Below are positions 33,501 through 44,149 of a stretch of 64,000 bases of DNA, one piece after another. Position numbers and translations under genes: made by a program. Within the stretch, counting starts at the first letter, position 1. Each line of letters opens with the position of its first letter. The notes under the pieces were generated by a model. It made no database searches. It worked only from the letters and a program-made list of their open reading frames with translations, and had not been told where the DNA came from. The stretch is from Macrocystis pyrifera (taxonomy: Eukaryota > Sar > Phaeophyceae > Laminariales > Laminariaceae), in contig JASSKH010000006.1 of assembly GCA_031763025.1 (NCBI GenBank), positions 15,589,479 to 15,653,478 of the forward strand, read 5' to 3'.

Positions 33501-34140
33501 ACTACATTGTTCCGCATACAGTAACCACAGCAGTCGCCAATGCTATGCCATGTTATCATTCTGGATATGACAGTCACGACATACGTGTTCTTTGAAAGAG
33601 AGAAAACAAGATATGCACTTACCAAAACCCCGTGAAACCTGACGCATATCAACCGCCTATAATATATCAATCATCATGCTATCCTTCAGGCGTACCTGGT
33701 ACGGAGCACAGCAGTAGACAATGCATGTGTGTGTTCTTCACATTAAACCGTTCTTTCCACCGTCGGGCAAGTCAAAATTAACACGGGGCAGTTGACGCCA
33801 GCTATCTCTAATCGAATGGCTGAAATAACGCGAACGATGGGAGCCATCTTCCAATAAAATCGCTGTATTAACGGGAACCACGGGAACCACGTGAAATCAT
33901 GCCGCACACAAACCAGAAGAAGAAAGACACAGCTCGCAGCTCGCACACCCGCAGTCACGCGACGATTGACCTTTACCTATCTCGACATGTAATCCGCCCA
34001 CGGTCAACGAGCTTGGTACCGCGCAAGACCGATGAGTGTCAGTTATGGCCTGGGAGATATAATTGGAATCCGTCGTCTAGGGGGCGAGAGGTTGGCCGCG
34101 GCGTCCTATGCTCTTCGTCAGAGCTTTCTAAAAGTTCTGT
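33501..34140. other. No gene recognised; LINE-tail scrap at 33730-33765
   Basis: TGTGTGTTCTTCACATTAAA marks a fragment of a minus-strand LINE terminus. The rest has only short open frames. Confidence 0.5.
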
Positions 34141-34149
34141 TTCGTGCCA

Positions 34150-34585
34150 ACGGAGAGGAATCGAGCGTTTTTGTCGCCTGTTTTCTACACACCAGCTGCC
34201 AAATATGTTTGTAGTAGACGCCTCGCCCACCCACGCCACATATTACCGACCGAGGTGTGAGAACTGTGATACTAGTGTGGGTCGGAGCCTCTAACCAGCG
34301 CGCTTCATTCAGAGTTCGTGACGTAATCGCTGAGTTTGTCGATCGATGTCAAACCTGAAAAATGGTCTATTTTTTGCCATCGGAGAGGGGTAGAGATTTT
34401 TTGTCGTCTGTCTTGTACAGACCAGTGCCAAAGTTTTTTTATCAGACGCCTGGTCCGCCCACGCCACATATCACCGATCGAGATGTGAGCACTGTGACAC
34501 TAGGCTGGGTCGGAGACCTTAACCAGCGCATTCCGTTCAGATTTCATGACGGTGTCGTTGGTTTTGTCGATCGATGTCTGCCGAG
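34150..34585 (+). repeat. ~225-bp two-copy tandem repeat
   Basis: GGAGAGG..TCGAGCGTTTTTGTCG at 34157 and GGAGAGGGGTAGAGATTTTT at 34382 begin similar units. Both contain CCCACGCCACATAT.ACCGA, GTGGGTCGGAG-like and GTCGATCGATGTC blocks. Confidence 0.8.
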
Positions 34586-34589
34586 GATT

Positions 34590-35170
34590 CTCATAAAAGT
34601 TGGCTCTAGTTAATGGGAATGACTATACATTGCTCTAGTATCTGCCAGAACAGGGGTTTTACATACATCGCGCGGCGCGCAATTCGTCACAATTTTCAGT
34701 ATACATGCCGAGCGGTATCACATATCCTCAGTTTAGTCTGCCATATGCTTCTGTACATTACGCTGCCGAGGTAAGCAATGAGATAGTTGCTGCTGTGCAT
34801 GAGCTACAATACTCCTCTATTCTCAGTTCTCAGTCTATGGCCGAAGATTCGATCAACCTTCAAGCTTCCTAATCAATCTCCTATAGAGGACTACATGGAA
34901 TATCGTCAAAAACAGACACAACTATTCGATTGCTATTCGGGCTCTTGTTCACCAATGTATTTCTTGCTGCTCGTCGTTCGTGCCGATGTAGTCGCGGAAA
35001 CGTCACCGGGAGGAAGTCGCCGAAGAGAGGTCGCAGAGAAATAACCGTGGTGAAGTCGCAAGGCGAGGGTCCCCTGAAGCCGTCGTTGCGTGGGCCGAGC
35101 AGAATTCGTTCGTTGATATTTGGCAACGAGATGCTACTGCCGCATGCCTAGTCTGACCGGGTAGGGAGGA
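34590..35170. other. No feature recognised
   Basis: Short open frames only, none with a recognisable motif. Confidence 0.5.
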
Positions 35171-35174
35171 CATG

Positions 35175-36781
35175 TGTGTTGTTGTTGTTGTTGTTGTTTT
35201 CTTCACATAACCCTAAACCCTGTTTTCTTCACGTTAAACCGTGTTTTCTTCACATTAAACCGTTCTTTCTACCCACATCCAGCACAACCAGTTTCCGTGC
35301 CGATTCTTCAATCCTAGAGAGAGTTGTTGTTGTTGTTTTCTTCACATTGACCCGTTCTTTCTACCCGTCGACATCCAGCACAACCAGTGTCCGTGCCGAA
35401 TCTTCAATCCTAGGGAGATACAAGTTCTGTGGTCACCAAGCTACGCCACAGAGATACTACGTTGCCACGTATGCAATGCAATGCCATGTCATCATACTGC
35501 GTACGACAGGCACGACATACACATTCCATAACCTAGAGAAACGAAACGAAACGAAACAAAGAGAAAAAAACAAAAACGAAGACACTTCGAAAGAGAAAAA
35601 GAAACAAGAAACAATAAACAGATATATACCTGGTATACGTACATATAGCAACAAACCATCGTACCCCCCCCGCAGGGGATCTAGCAGACACTTGAAAAGG
35701 GCTAGAAAAAAAAAGGAAAAAGAGGAAACACCATTATTTATTTTTTTTTATTTTTTTTTCATCATCACTTTTACTTTCCAGCCCACTCGTAGGAGGTTTT
35801 ACCCTCGACGATCTTCTGGACAAGCCGTGGTCACAGGTGTCGTCCCTTCTCCCCCCCGGTACGTGCCTTTAGTTTTTATCGCGCATAGGGTTCAGCATTC
35901 CCACTGCTCGTCGATTTTCATTGAATGTACAGCTAACTCACGCTCTCGCGCTTTCCGCTAATCAATTTTATGCAAGAAAACGTCCCTACGAGCATGCACT
36001 CGGTGAGACTCGAACTCACGAATTTCATCTTGACAGGTTCGCGGACCACCTACCAAGCCACCGGGGACACCGGCTTTAATAGTCGTCAACAGAGTAAGAC
36101 TAAGAACCAAAGGAAAATAACAGGCGAACCAAACAAAGCACAAAGCATCCTCCAGGTAGCGGCAACAGTTTATGGTACGAGTAGCACAGCCAGGGTGTCC
36201 CTGCTGGCTCTCCTGGTACTTTGCTACCCTGTCTGCCACCATCGTTCAGCGGTCGTCAACTATGCTCGGCCCCTCGGCGTCAGACAATACGAAACAAGCA
36301 AAGCAGCCTCGTCATCCACCCATGCCACACGACTCCTTCAATAAGGCTCATCAATCGGAGAAAGGAAGAGAAAGAAAATATGATGAAAATCACATAGGGT
36401 CAGCGCAAAAGAAAATAAAAAGAAACAAAAAAAAACAAAACAAACAGGAAGACAAAGGAAGATCACGTTCGAACCAGCTGCACCAGTTGGTGGTACGAGT
36501 AGTATAGGCATGTTCTACTTCTTAGTCTGCCCGGTACCTGGCTGCCCTACCCGCTATCTCCTTCCTACTTTCGTCCACTGCAGTTTCCCTTCTACTCCTG
36601 TTCCCCCCCCTCTCCGCATTCCCTTGGTCGGGTTTTCCGCTAGTCCTCCGGTTGCCCCTCCTCCCCCCATTCCCATGGGCACCACCCACGGCGGATGCAC
36701 GGCGCTGCCTACTCAGCTCAGCCCCAGCCTCGTGCCACCTCACGATGAACCGTTCGGCTGCTTCGAGGATCCCCCGGTACG
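35175..36781 (-). mobile_element. LINE 3'-end copy (5'-truncated) with nested SINE and duplicated terminus
   Basis: The coding terminus (36781-36522) and the 3' UTR are present. A SINE interrupts the UTR at 35737-36075. The terminal tail occurs twice, at 35410-35326 and at 35320-35200. Each copy ends in a GTT/AAC tract (35318-35336 and 35175-35197). Near 35200-35270 the last ~22 bp is repeated three times, one copy mutated to ATAACCCTAAACCC. Confidence 0.85.
35737..36075 (-). mobile_element. tRNA-derived SINE, nested in LINE tail
   Basis: Read on the minus strand, it starts GCCGGTGTCCCCGGTGG. The A box is TGGCTTGGTAGG, the T-arm/B box GTGAGTTCGAGTCTCAC, and it ends in an A-rich AAAAAAAAATAAAA tail. 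It matches the plus-strand copy at 45750 over its whole length. Confidence 0.85.
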
Positions 36782-37540
36782 GTTGTTTGCGATCGTGTTT
36801 ACGTCCATGCGAGCAGACGGAAAGCATCGAAAAGCCGACTGGGTGTGACCTTGGAATCGTTTCCCTAGTGCTGATAGGCACGTAGAGTAGATAAAATAAT
36901 TGCTGACGTGATACTTGCTGTCGGTCTCGAGCATACAGAAGGGGGAGGTAGGCTGACACACACCAACGCCACAAACTATGCATGGAATCTGAGTTGTGAT
37001 GTATTGGGTCTGCTTCAGTTAGCTCGAGTACTACCTGCGGTGGGCTGCATAGGTACGTTTGTCCTGTCAACAGTAGGGCGGTGCCACCAAACTCATGTGA
37101 AGTCCTGGCAAGGCAAGCAAAAAGTGTCTGCGCTAGCTCCCTGCATTGTCAGGAGCATTCAACTGGTACTGGTCACAGTAGTATCCAAGGCATCGAGCAG
37201 TGCCACAAACACTCGTATCTCGAGGCACTGCTGGAATTATATTAGTAGTTATAGTATCAACACTAATAAGGAGTAGGAGGTTTATCTCTGACGATGGAAA
37301 AAAATCGCAAACTGGCGACCTGCAGTGATATGATCACCTGCGAAAAATGAGTCGTCGTTCTTTTTACATATGAACGAAAAGGTGTGTGGAAGATCCCGTG
37401 AGTAATAACCATTGTAAATGTCCATGATTGTAACAATATTCTAAAAGAAAAAGTGTGTTTTTCATCGGGGTGAATACCTACCAGGTACTGGTATGATTTT
37501 ACATTTTGGGCATTTTGATAATAATATGATCGTACTGTCG
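36782..37540. other. No gene recognised
   Basis: One 122-codon plus-strand frame (36908-37276) has no recognisable domain. Confidence 0.45.
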
Positions 37541-37550
37541 GGGTAAGTAT

Positions 37551-37912
37551 GTGTGTGTGAGCTTTGGCTTCCCATTTTTATTTATTTATTTGGTTGGCTT
37601 CCCATTTTTATTTATTTATTTGGGATTCTTCTCATTTGCTTTTTCTTGTTCGGTTTGGTTTCTTTGTTGCTTCTCTTTCTTTATGGTTGTATTTTGGTTG
37701 CTGGCGTATGTATGTATGTTGTGTCGGCCGCACCTAGTGCGAAGGCATGGTATTGCGTAGGCTATTATGCATTACGGTGTGTTATCTCTGTGTCGTGGTC
37801 TGTGACCACGGAACTCGTATCTTTCTCGGGTGAAGAATCAGCACGGACACTGGGCTTGCTGGATGTCGACGAGTAGAAGAACGGTTTAATGTGAAGAACA
37901 CACACACTGTTT
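37551..37912 (+). mobile_element. LINE terminal-tail copy, subfamily B
   Basis: It contains GTGCGAAGGCATGGTATTG, CAGCACGGACACTGGGCTTG and the terminus GAACGGTTTAATGTGAAGAA followed by an AC tract. An internal segment of about 33 bp (TTGGCTTCCCATTTTTATTT) is duplicated in tandem at 37564-37622. Confidence 0.85.
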
Positions 37913-38269
37913 GGTAGTATTACACCCTCGGGCATATCTCACCAGGTTTCCTCGTACAGCACGTACATTCGGCAATGTAATACCGCTGTGCCACCGAGAT
38001 AGGACTATTATTAGGGACATGAAGTAAGCGAGATACAAAGTGTGGTAAGAGCATAGCCCATGCTGGGATGACAAATAATCAGGGCGTGTTTTCAATGTCT
38101 ATGCTGAACAATCTTGAAAGGTCAAAGAGTGAGTGAAAACCGCAAGTCTGGCGACCTCAAAAATATATAATGTTAATAGTACACGTCCACGGGCAGCATA
38201 TGGACGGCGGGCCAGTTTTGTTTGTTTTGCGCCGCGTAGCCCATATCAGTTCCGGGGGGTGGAGCACGG
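37913..38269. other. No feature recognised
   Basis: Spacer between LINE tails; no coding signal. Confidence 0.5.
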
Positions 38270-38475
38270 TTGAAGAAAACAGGGAAGAGACGGCAGACAA
38301 GATAGCTACTGCTGTTGGTATCAGATCGATTAATAGTATATAAAAACCTGTCGATGCAACTCGTACCACAAACTGCTGCGGCTGTTGTTCTTCCGTTTGC
38401 CTACTATTTCCTTGGTCTTACTCTGGATGTCGACGAGTAGAAGAACGGTTTAATGTGAAGAACACACACACACAC
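38270..38475 (+). mobile_element. LINE 3' UTR fragment with complete terminus
   Basis: A 3' UTR block (GACGGCAGACAAGATAGC, CGTACCACAAACTGCTGCGG) is joined directly to GTCGACGAGTAGAAGAACGG and TTTAATGTGAAGAA plus an AC tract. Confidence 0.8.
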
Positions 38476-38704
38476 TGTTTGGTATAGCGCGTGTTGTGAT
38501 ACTGCTGTCTATTTTCCTGGTTCTTGTGTCATCTGCCACATCTCCTCGGGGGGCACGACACGTGGTTTATGTTATACCAGATATGTGTTTCCAAACGCGT
38601 ACGAAATAGAGTCGTTTCATTACGTTGACCTGTTCGGCCTTGACAACCATACTTCACTTCTATTCGGATCGCATAACCTTGAATCAACCACACATCTTTG
38701 CCGA

Positions 38705-39669
38705 TGGGATAATGTTGTTGTTGTTGTTTTCTTGACATTAAACCGTTCTTTCTACGCGTCGACATCCAGCACAACCAGTGTCCGTGCCGATTCTTCAAAC
38801 CTAGAGAGATACAAGTTCTGTGGTCACAAAGCTACGCCACAGAGATACTACGTTGCCACGTATGTAATGCAATGCCATGTCATCATACTGCGTACGACAG
38901 GCACGACATACACATTCCATGACCTAGAGAAACAAAAACGAAACAAAGAGAAGAAACAAAAACAAAAACAAAGACAATTCGAAAGAGAAAAGAAACAAAA
39001 AAAGAAACTAGATATACCTGGTATATGTATATACTTCAGTATAGCAGCAAACCATTGTACCCCCACGTAGGGGACGTGGCAGACACTTGAAAAGAACGAG
39101 CTGGAAAAAAAAAAGAAAAAGAAGAAAACACCACTAGTTGTCAACAGAGTAAGACTAAGAACCAAGGGAAAAATAACCGGCAAACCAAACAAAGCACAAG
39201 GCATGCTCCAGGTAGCGGCAGCAGTTTATGGTACGAGTAGCACAGCCAGGGTCTCCCTGCTGGCCCGCCTGGTACCTTGCTACCCTGTCTGCCACCATCG
39301 TCCAGCGTTCGTCAACTATGCCCGGCCCCTCGGCGTCAGACAGTACGAAACAAGCAGAGCTGGCTCGTCATCCACCCACTCCACACGACTCCTTCAATAA
39401 GGCTTATCAATCGGAGAAAGGAAGAGAAATGAAAATCACACAGGGTCACCGCAAAGAAGACAATAAAATGAAATAAAAATAAACAAAAACAACAGGAAGA
39501 CAAAGGAAGACCACGTTCGAACCAGCTGCACCAGTTGGTGGTACGAGTAGTATAGGCATCTTCTACTTCTTAGTCTGCCCAGTACCTGGCTACCCTATCT
39601 GCCATCTCCTTCCTACTTTCGTCCACTGCAGTTTCCCTGCTACTCCTCTTCCCCCCCCTCTCCGCATTC
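38705..39669 (-). mobile_element. LINE 3'-end copy, 5'-truncated
   Basis: It spans the terminus with a GTT tract (38709-38727) through the 3' UTR to the last codons of the LINE protein at 39600-39640. The 5' truncation point is at 39669. Confidence 0.85.
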
Positions 39670-40175
39670 GGCCTGAATAATGTCAACTCCCTAGCTATAC
39701 TACTATATAGTCATCAAACTTGTGCACCTTAGGACTGCTGTAGCAGCATGAACTACAGCAGCTTATGCCTACGATTATTAATAAATAGGGGCATATAGTT
39801 ATCAAGTATCGGTATGTATGCCGTACAGCAGTATTCACCTACGAATAAGAAAACATGCTTCGAGCGCCACGCCAAAACCTACAGTAAACACCTAAACGAG
39901 TACCAGCTATGAGCGGACATGTTGCCCTGCTGGACGGACCGTACGAAGATGTCATAATTAATTACATACTACCACTACGACCTGGGCCAGCCTTCCAACG
40001 CACCTGTTTTTGTCAATGCAGTGTCAGAAGCACACAAAACAAGGGGGGGGGAGGTTGATAGATTGCTTTGTTTGGGTGAATATAACGTATACATTATCGC
40101 ATACGTGGGGGTAAATGTTCAATGCTGCAAGGGTAGCGATAACGATGGACCTGGCACAAAATTGAGTACGAGTAG
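39670..40175. other. No feature recognised
   Basis: No coding signal; ends at the next LINE fragment. Confidence 0.5.
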
Positions 40176-40177
40176 GG

Positions 40178-40331
40178 TCAGCGCAAAAGAAGAAAATAAA
40201 ATGAAACAAAAATAAACAAAAACAACAGGAAGACAAAGGAAGACCACGTTCGAACCAGCTGCACCAGTTGGTTGTACGAGTAGTATAGGCATGTTCTACT
40301 TCTTAGTCTGCCAGGTAACTGGCTACCCTAT
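40178..40331 (-). mobile_element. LINE 3' UTR fragment interrupted by transposon
   Basis: It shares ACCAGCTGCACCAGTTGGT and GTATAGGCATGTTCTACTTC with other tails. It stops at 40331, where the hAT-like copy begins. Confidence 0.8.
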
Positions 40332-41521
40332 ACTTTCAAATGAAGGTAAGTACAAATATTACCATCCATCTACGAAAAACGATCAAAATTACACTGCAGT
40401 ACCAAGTAGTGTAAGTGTGTATACCTGGTGGTGTTGTTTTTTTTTTTTCTTTTCTGTTTCATTTTTTTCAAATGAATCTTCATACTTCATCGCAACTGAA
40501 GGCAGTGTATCATAACACAACACCTGCCACAGGCTCGCCCCCACACACAAACAGCACAGAGATTACTCAACTCACAGTCACACCAGTACTGGTGTGGCCC
40601 AAACAAATGTCAGGAGACAAGTCATCAAGCGGGACGCAAAACGTGCGCTGCCATGGATGTAGGGCCGAGTGTTACACATTAAAACCTAGTAGTTTGGTGT
40701 CAGTCAAAGCATGTCAATGCAAAGTTGCTGTCTGTCAAGGGGTGAAAGTGCTGTCTCCTGACATCTTTGGTGTGACCGGCACGGACGCCATGAATGCCTA
40801 TCTTATTGGCGGGGTCGATCGACCAGCAGCGGCACTAGAATCACCATTGCCGCCGCCACCACCTCCTCCAGCTCCACAACCACCAGTAGCACAGCGCAAG
40901 CACACCCATCAGAATAACCACCCCATGAGCTGGTAACGCAACAACAGTGCTTAAGGGCAGGAGTGGAAGAAATCAGAAGACGTCGCCCGCGTAATGGCAG
41001 CACTTCTCGGGGCTTGGGCTGCGCGGATCGAGAAAAAAACTTCGGTTTCGGGACGGCTCCCTTAGCGGAACCAACAGTGTGAGGGAAAGTTTTCACGTAC
41101 AACCGCGACCTTGCGGCGGGAAAGAAGATAAATATATTTACCGTCCCGCCCCGCCGAAGGAAAAAAAAATTACCCTCCCGTCCCGCCGTGGAAAAAAATA
41201 TTTACCGTCCCGTCCCGCCGAGGAAAAAAAAATTACCGTCCCGTCCCGCCGAGGAAAAAAATATTTACCGTCCCGTCCCGTCGAGGGGAAAAAAAAAATT
41301 ACCGTCCTGTCCCGTCGTGAAAATCAGCCCCGTTGACTTTTACCGTGCCGTCCTGTCGAGAAATTTATCACCCGCTGTCCCGTCCCGCCAACGTTTTACG
41401 TCCTCATTTTACAGTCTCGTCCCGTCCCGTCCCGTTTTCCTTTCTTTTTTCCCGCCAAACGAGTCAAATCTGTCCCGTCCCGTCATGATTCTCAGTCACT
41501 ACAGTCTGATATAAGCCTTGC
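40332..41521. mobile_element. Truncated copy of the GGGACGGGACGG hAT-like element
   Basis: This is the reverse complement of about 28424-29560. The right end GTGACTGAGAATC..CAAGGCTTAT (read on the minus strand) lies at 41521, and the CCGTCCCGTCCCGCCGAGG array at 41120-41480. The left third is missing. A plus-strand frame (40415-40936) includes CQCKVAVCQGVKVLSPDIFG and a proline run; I do not recognise it. Confidence 0.8.
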
Positions 41522-41689
41522 GAATTTCTATTTCCATTTTTCCAACGAACAGGAGATGTAATCTCCAAAGAAAAGCTTGGCATGTTTTTTTCTATTTTGG
41601 CAAGTGAATATTTCCTCCTATTATGGAAATTTAGCAAGTTTTTTGCTGAATATGCGTCATTAAAAACGGCCCTTATTTACGGTCATTCA

Positions 41690-42030
41690 GGCTGGTGCCT
41701 TTGTGTGTATGCGACAACCCACCCCTGCGAATTCTGAAAAACGTGTTGATGAGAGCTCACTTATTACAATTATTGGTGGCGAACGACAGGAGGAGTCGTT
41801 TGCCATTGTCGTTACGAACACCACGTCCGTATGCTCCAAACACTCGATTTTCATCATCACCGCACCTCTCCATCCTCTGCCTAGTTCGCGCGTTGGCATC
41901 CATCGTCGGTAGTACAAACATACACTCTTTCGTCGGGATATTTTCCACAAAGTCCTCCAGCTTCTGTCAGAAAATCTATTTCAGTTCGGCGTCCTCGGTA
42001 CTATCAGTTGAAGCAACTCAACGACGAAGT
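41690..42030 (-). pseudogene. LINE endonuclease fragment
   Basis: Minus-strand reading gives ECMFVLPTMDANARTRQR and CGDDENRVFGAYGRGVRND, the DAN-containing middle of the EEP domain. It is cut at both ends. Confidence 0.8.
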
Positions 42031-42089
42031 TAACATTTCAGTTGTGTGTTCGTTGAATCATACTCAACGACGAAGTTAACCTATGTGTT

Positions 42090-42262
42090 GTGTGTCTTCA
42101 CATTCAAACGTTCTTTCTACATGTCCGCATCCCGCACAACCAGTGTCCGTGCCGATTGTTCAATGCTGGAGAGATACAAGTTATCTGGTCACAAAACTAC
42201 GCCTCAGAGATACTACATTGTTGCGTATGAAGCACAGCCAGTTGTAGGCAATGCATTGCCAT
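42090..42262 (-). mobile_element. LINE terminal-tail fragment
   Basis: Reading minus, it has GGCACGGACACTGGTTGTGC and AACTTGTATCTCTCCAGC-like blocks, with the end near TGTGAAGACACAC. Confidence 0.7.
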
Positions 42263-42264
42263 GT

Positions 42265-43567
42265 CACCAAGCAAGGGGCGATTTCCCAGTCGGATAATGT
42301 TCGAGACGATGGCTGGTGGGGAGAACCCAAGACCTGGCGGACAGTTTAAGACTTGGCATAGTTGCATAGTCGAAGACCCTAGGAAGTTCCGAGCCACCGA
42401 AGTGTCAACAGAACTTGCCCCCTTGGTGAATGGAGTTGAAACCGCGCTGTGGGCCACTGCTGCAAGAACGGCGGGAAAGTGGTACCGGGAGATCGTTGAA
42501 GCAGCCGAACGGTTCATGGTGAGGTGGTTCGAGGCTGAGGCTGAGCTGAGTAGGCAGCGCCGCGCATCCGCCGAGGGTGGTGTCCAAGGGAATGGGGGGA
42601 GGGGGGGCAACAGGAGGAGTGGCAGATGACCCGACCAAGGGAATGCGGAGAAAGGGGAACGGGAGGGGTAGCAAGGAAACTGCAGAATGTAGGAAGGAGA
42701 TGGCAGACAGGGTAGCAAGGCATCGGGCAGACTATGAAGTAGGACATGCCTATACTACTCGTGCCACCAACTGGTGCAGCTGGTTGAACGTGGTCTTCCT
42801 TTTGTTTTGTTTAATTTCTTGCGCTGATCCTCGGTGATTTTCATTTTTTTTCTTTCTCTTCTCTTCCTTTTTTCGATTGATAGGCCTTACTACAGGAGTC
42901 GTGTGGCGTGGGTGGATGACGAGCCTGCTTTGCTTGTTTTGTATTGTCTGACGCCGAGGGGCCGGGCATAGTTGACGAAGTCAGGATGGAGGCGGCAGAC
43001 AGGGTGGAAAAGTACCAGGCGGACTAGCAGGGAGAACCTTGCTATACTACTCGTACCATAAACTGCTGCCGCTAACAGAAGGATGCTTTGTGCTTTGGTT
43101 TGCCTGTTGTTTTCACTTGTTTCTTGGTCTTACTCTGTTTACGACAAGTAGTTAGTAGTGGTGTTTTTCTTTTTTTTTTTTTTTTTTTGTCCAGTTCGTT
43201 CTTTTCTAGTGCCTGCCAGATCCCCTTCGGGGGGGGCACGACTGCTTGTTTCTTGCAGGTTTTCTTCTTTCTTTTTCTCTTTCGGTTTGTCCTCTTTGTT
43301 TTTGTTTTTTTCTCTGTTTCGTTTCGTTTCTCTATTCATGGAATGTGTATGTCGTGCCTGTCGTATCCAGTATCATGACATGGCACTGTATTTCCCACTG
43401 CTGCTGTGCTTACTGCATACGTGGCAACGTAGTATCTCTTCTGTGGCGTAGCTTTGTGATCGCAGAACTTGTATCTCGTCTAGGATTGAAGAATTGGCAC
43501 GGACACCGATTGTGCTCGTTGTCGATGGATAGAAAGAACGGTTTAATGTGAAGAACACACACGGCAT
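42265..43567 (+). mobile_element. LINE 3'-end copy, 5'-truncated
   Basis: It starts in the C-terminal coding part (PGGQFKTWHS), passes the terminus MADRVARHRAD at about 42728, and includes the 3' UTR. A second degenerate copy of the terminus segment lies at 42985-43075. It ends GAACGGTTTAATGTGAAGAA plus an ACAC tract at 43567. Confidence 0.9.
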
Positions 43568-43738
43568 ATGATTGGCACGATATACGTACGTACATATTCT
43601 ACAAAAGAGAGAAAACGAAGGGAAAAAAAAAAAACAAAAACAAAAACAAAAACAAAAAAGGAAACGAATCGAAAGAGAGAAAGGAAGGAAGGAAGAAAAG
43701 TGTCGTGCCTCTCCGCAGGGGATGTTACGGGGAAAACA
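43568..43738. mobile_element. A-rich LINE-tail remnant
   Basis: The A-rich AAACAAAAAC tracts, CGAAAGAGAGAAAGG and CCGCAGGGGATGT resemble the minus-strand tail. The remnant is interrupted by the dispersed repeat that follows. Confidence 0.5.
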
Positions 43739-43809
43739 CGTGCGCCGGGTGTTGCGCCGCTCGACTTCGCAATGAGGGGCGGGAGCAAAAGAAGAGATGG
43801 TGTTGTTAG

Positions 43810-43870
<61 letters not shown>

Positions 43871-44149
43871 ATTGTTGTTGTTGTTGTTGCTGCGCTGTTG
43901 TTGTTATTTGTCGTCGATGAGTTGTGGTTGAGTTGTAGTAGTTGAGTTGTGAGGTCGATGGGGCTCTCATCCCTCTTCCACGTGACCCTAAAATACCATC
44001 CAAACATATTTTTGTGCAACCCATTCGGGAAAGCACAAAACCCACCGCATATGCCCCTGGGACAATTTGCAGCTACATAAATCACCAATCAGCCAATCAG
44101 AATACATCAGACATTTGCGCGACTGTGAACAACTGCTATGTTCTTACAG
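43739..44149 (+). repeat. Dispersed repeat D, copy 1, with expanded GTT tract
   Basis: It matches 49746-50044: GTGCGCCGGGTGTTGCGCCG, GTCGTCGATGAGTTGTGGTT, GGGACAATTTGCAGCTACAT, CCAATCAGCCAATCAGAAT, end TGCTATGTTCTTACAG. A GTT array (about 43811-43882) is expanded here but nearly absent in the other copy. Confidence 0.85.

Noticed and set aside
43543-44088. Poly-Thr / poly-Val frames
   Set aside because: They are produced by the GTT microsatellite and flanking repeat D.
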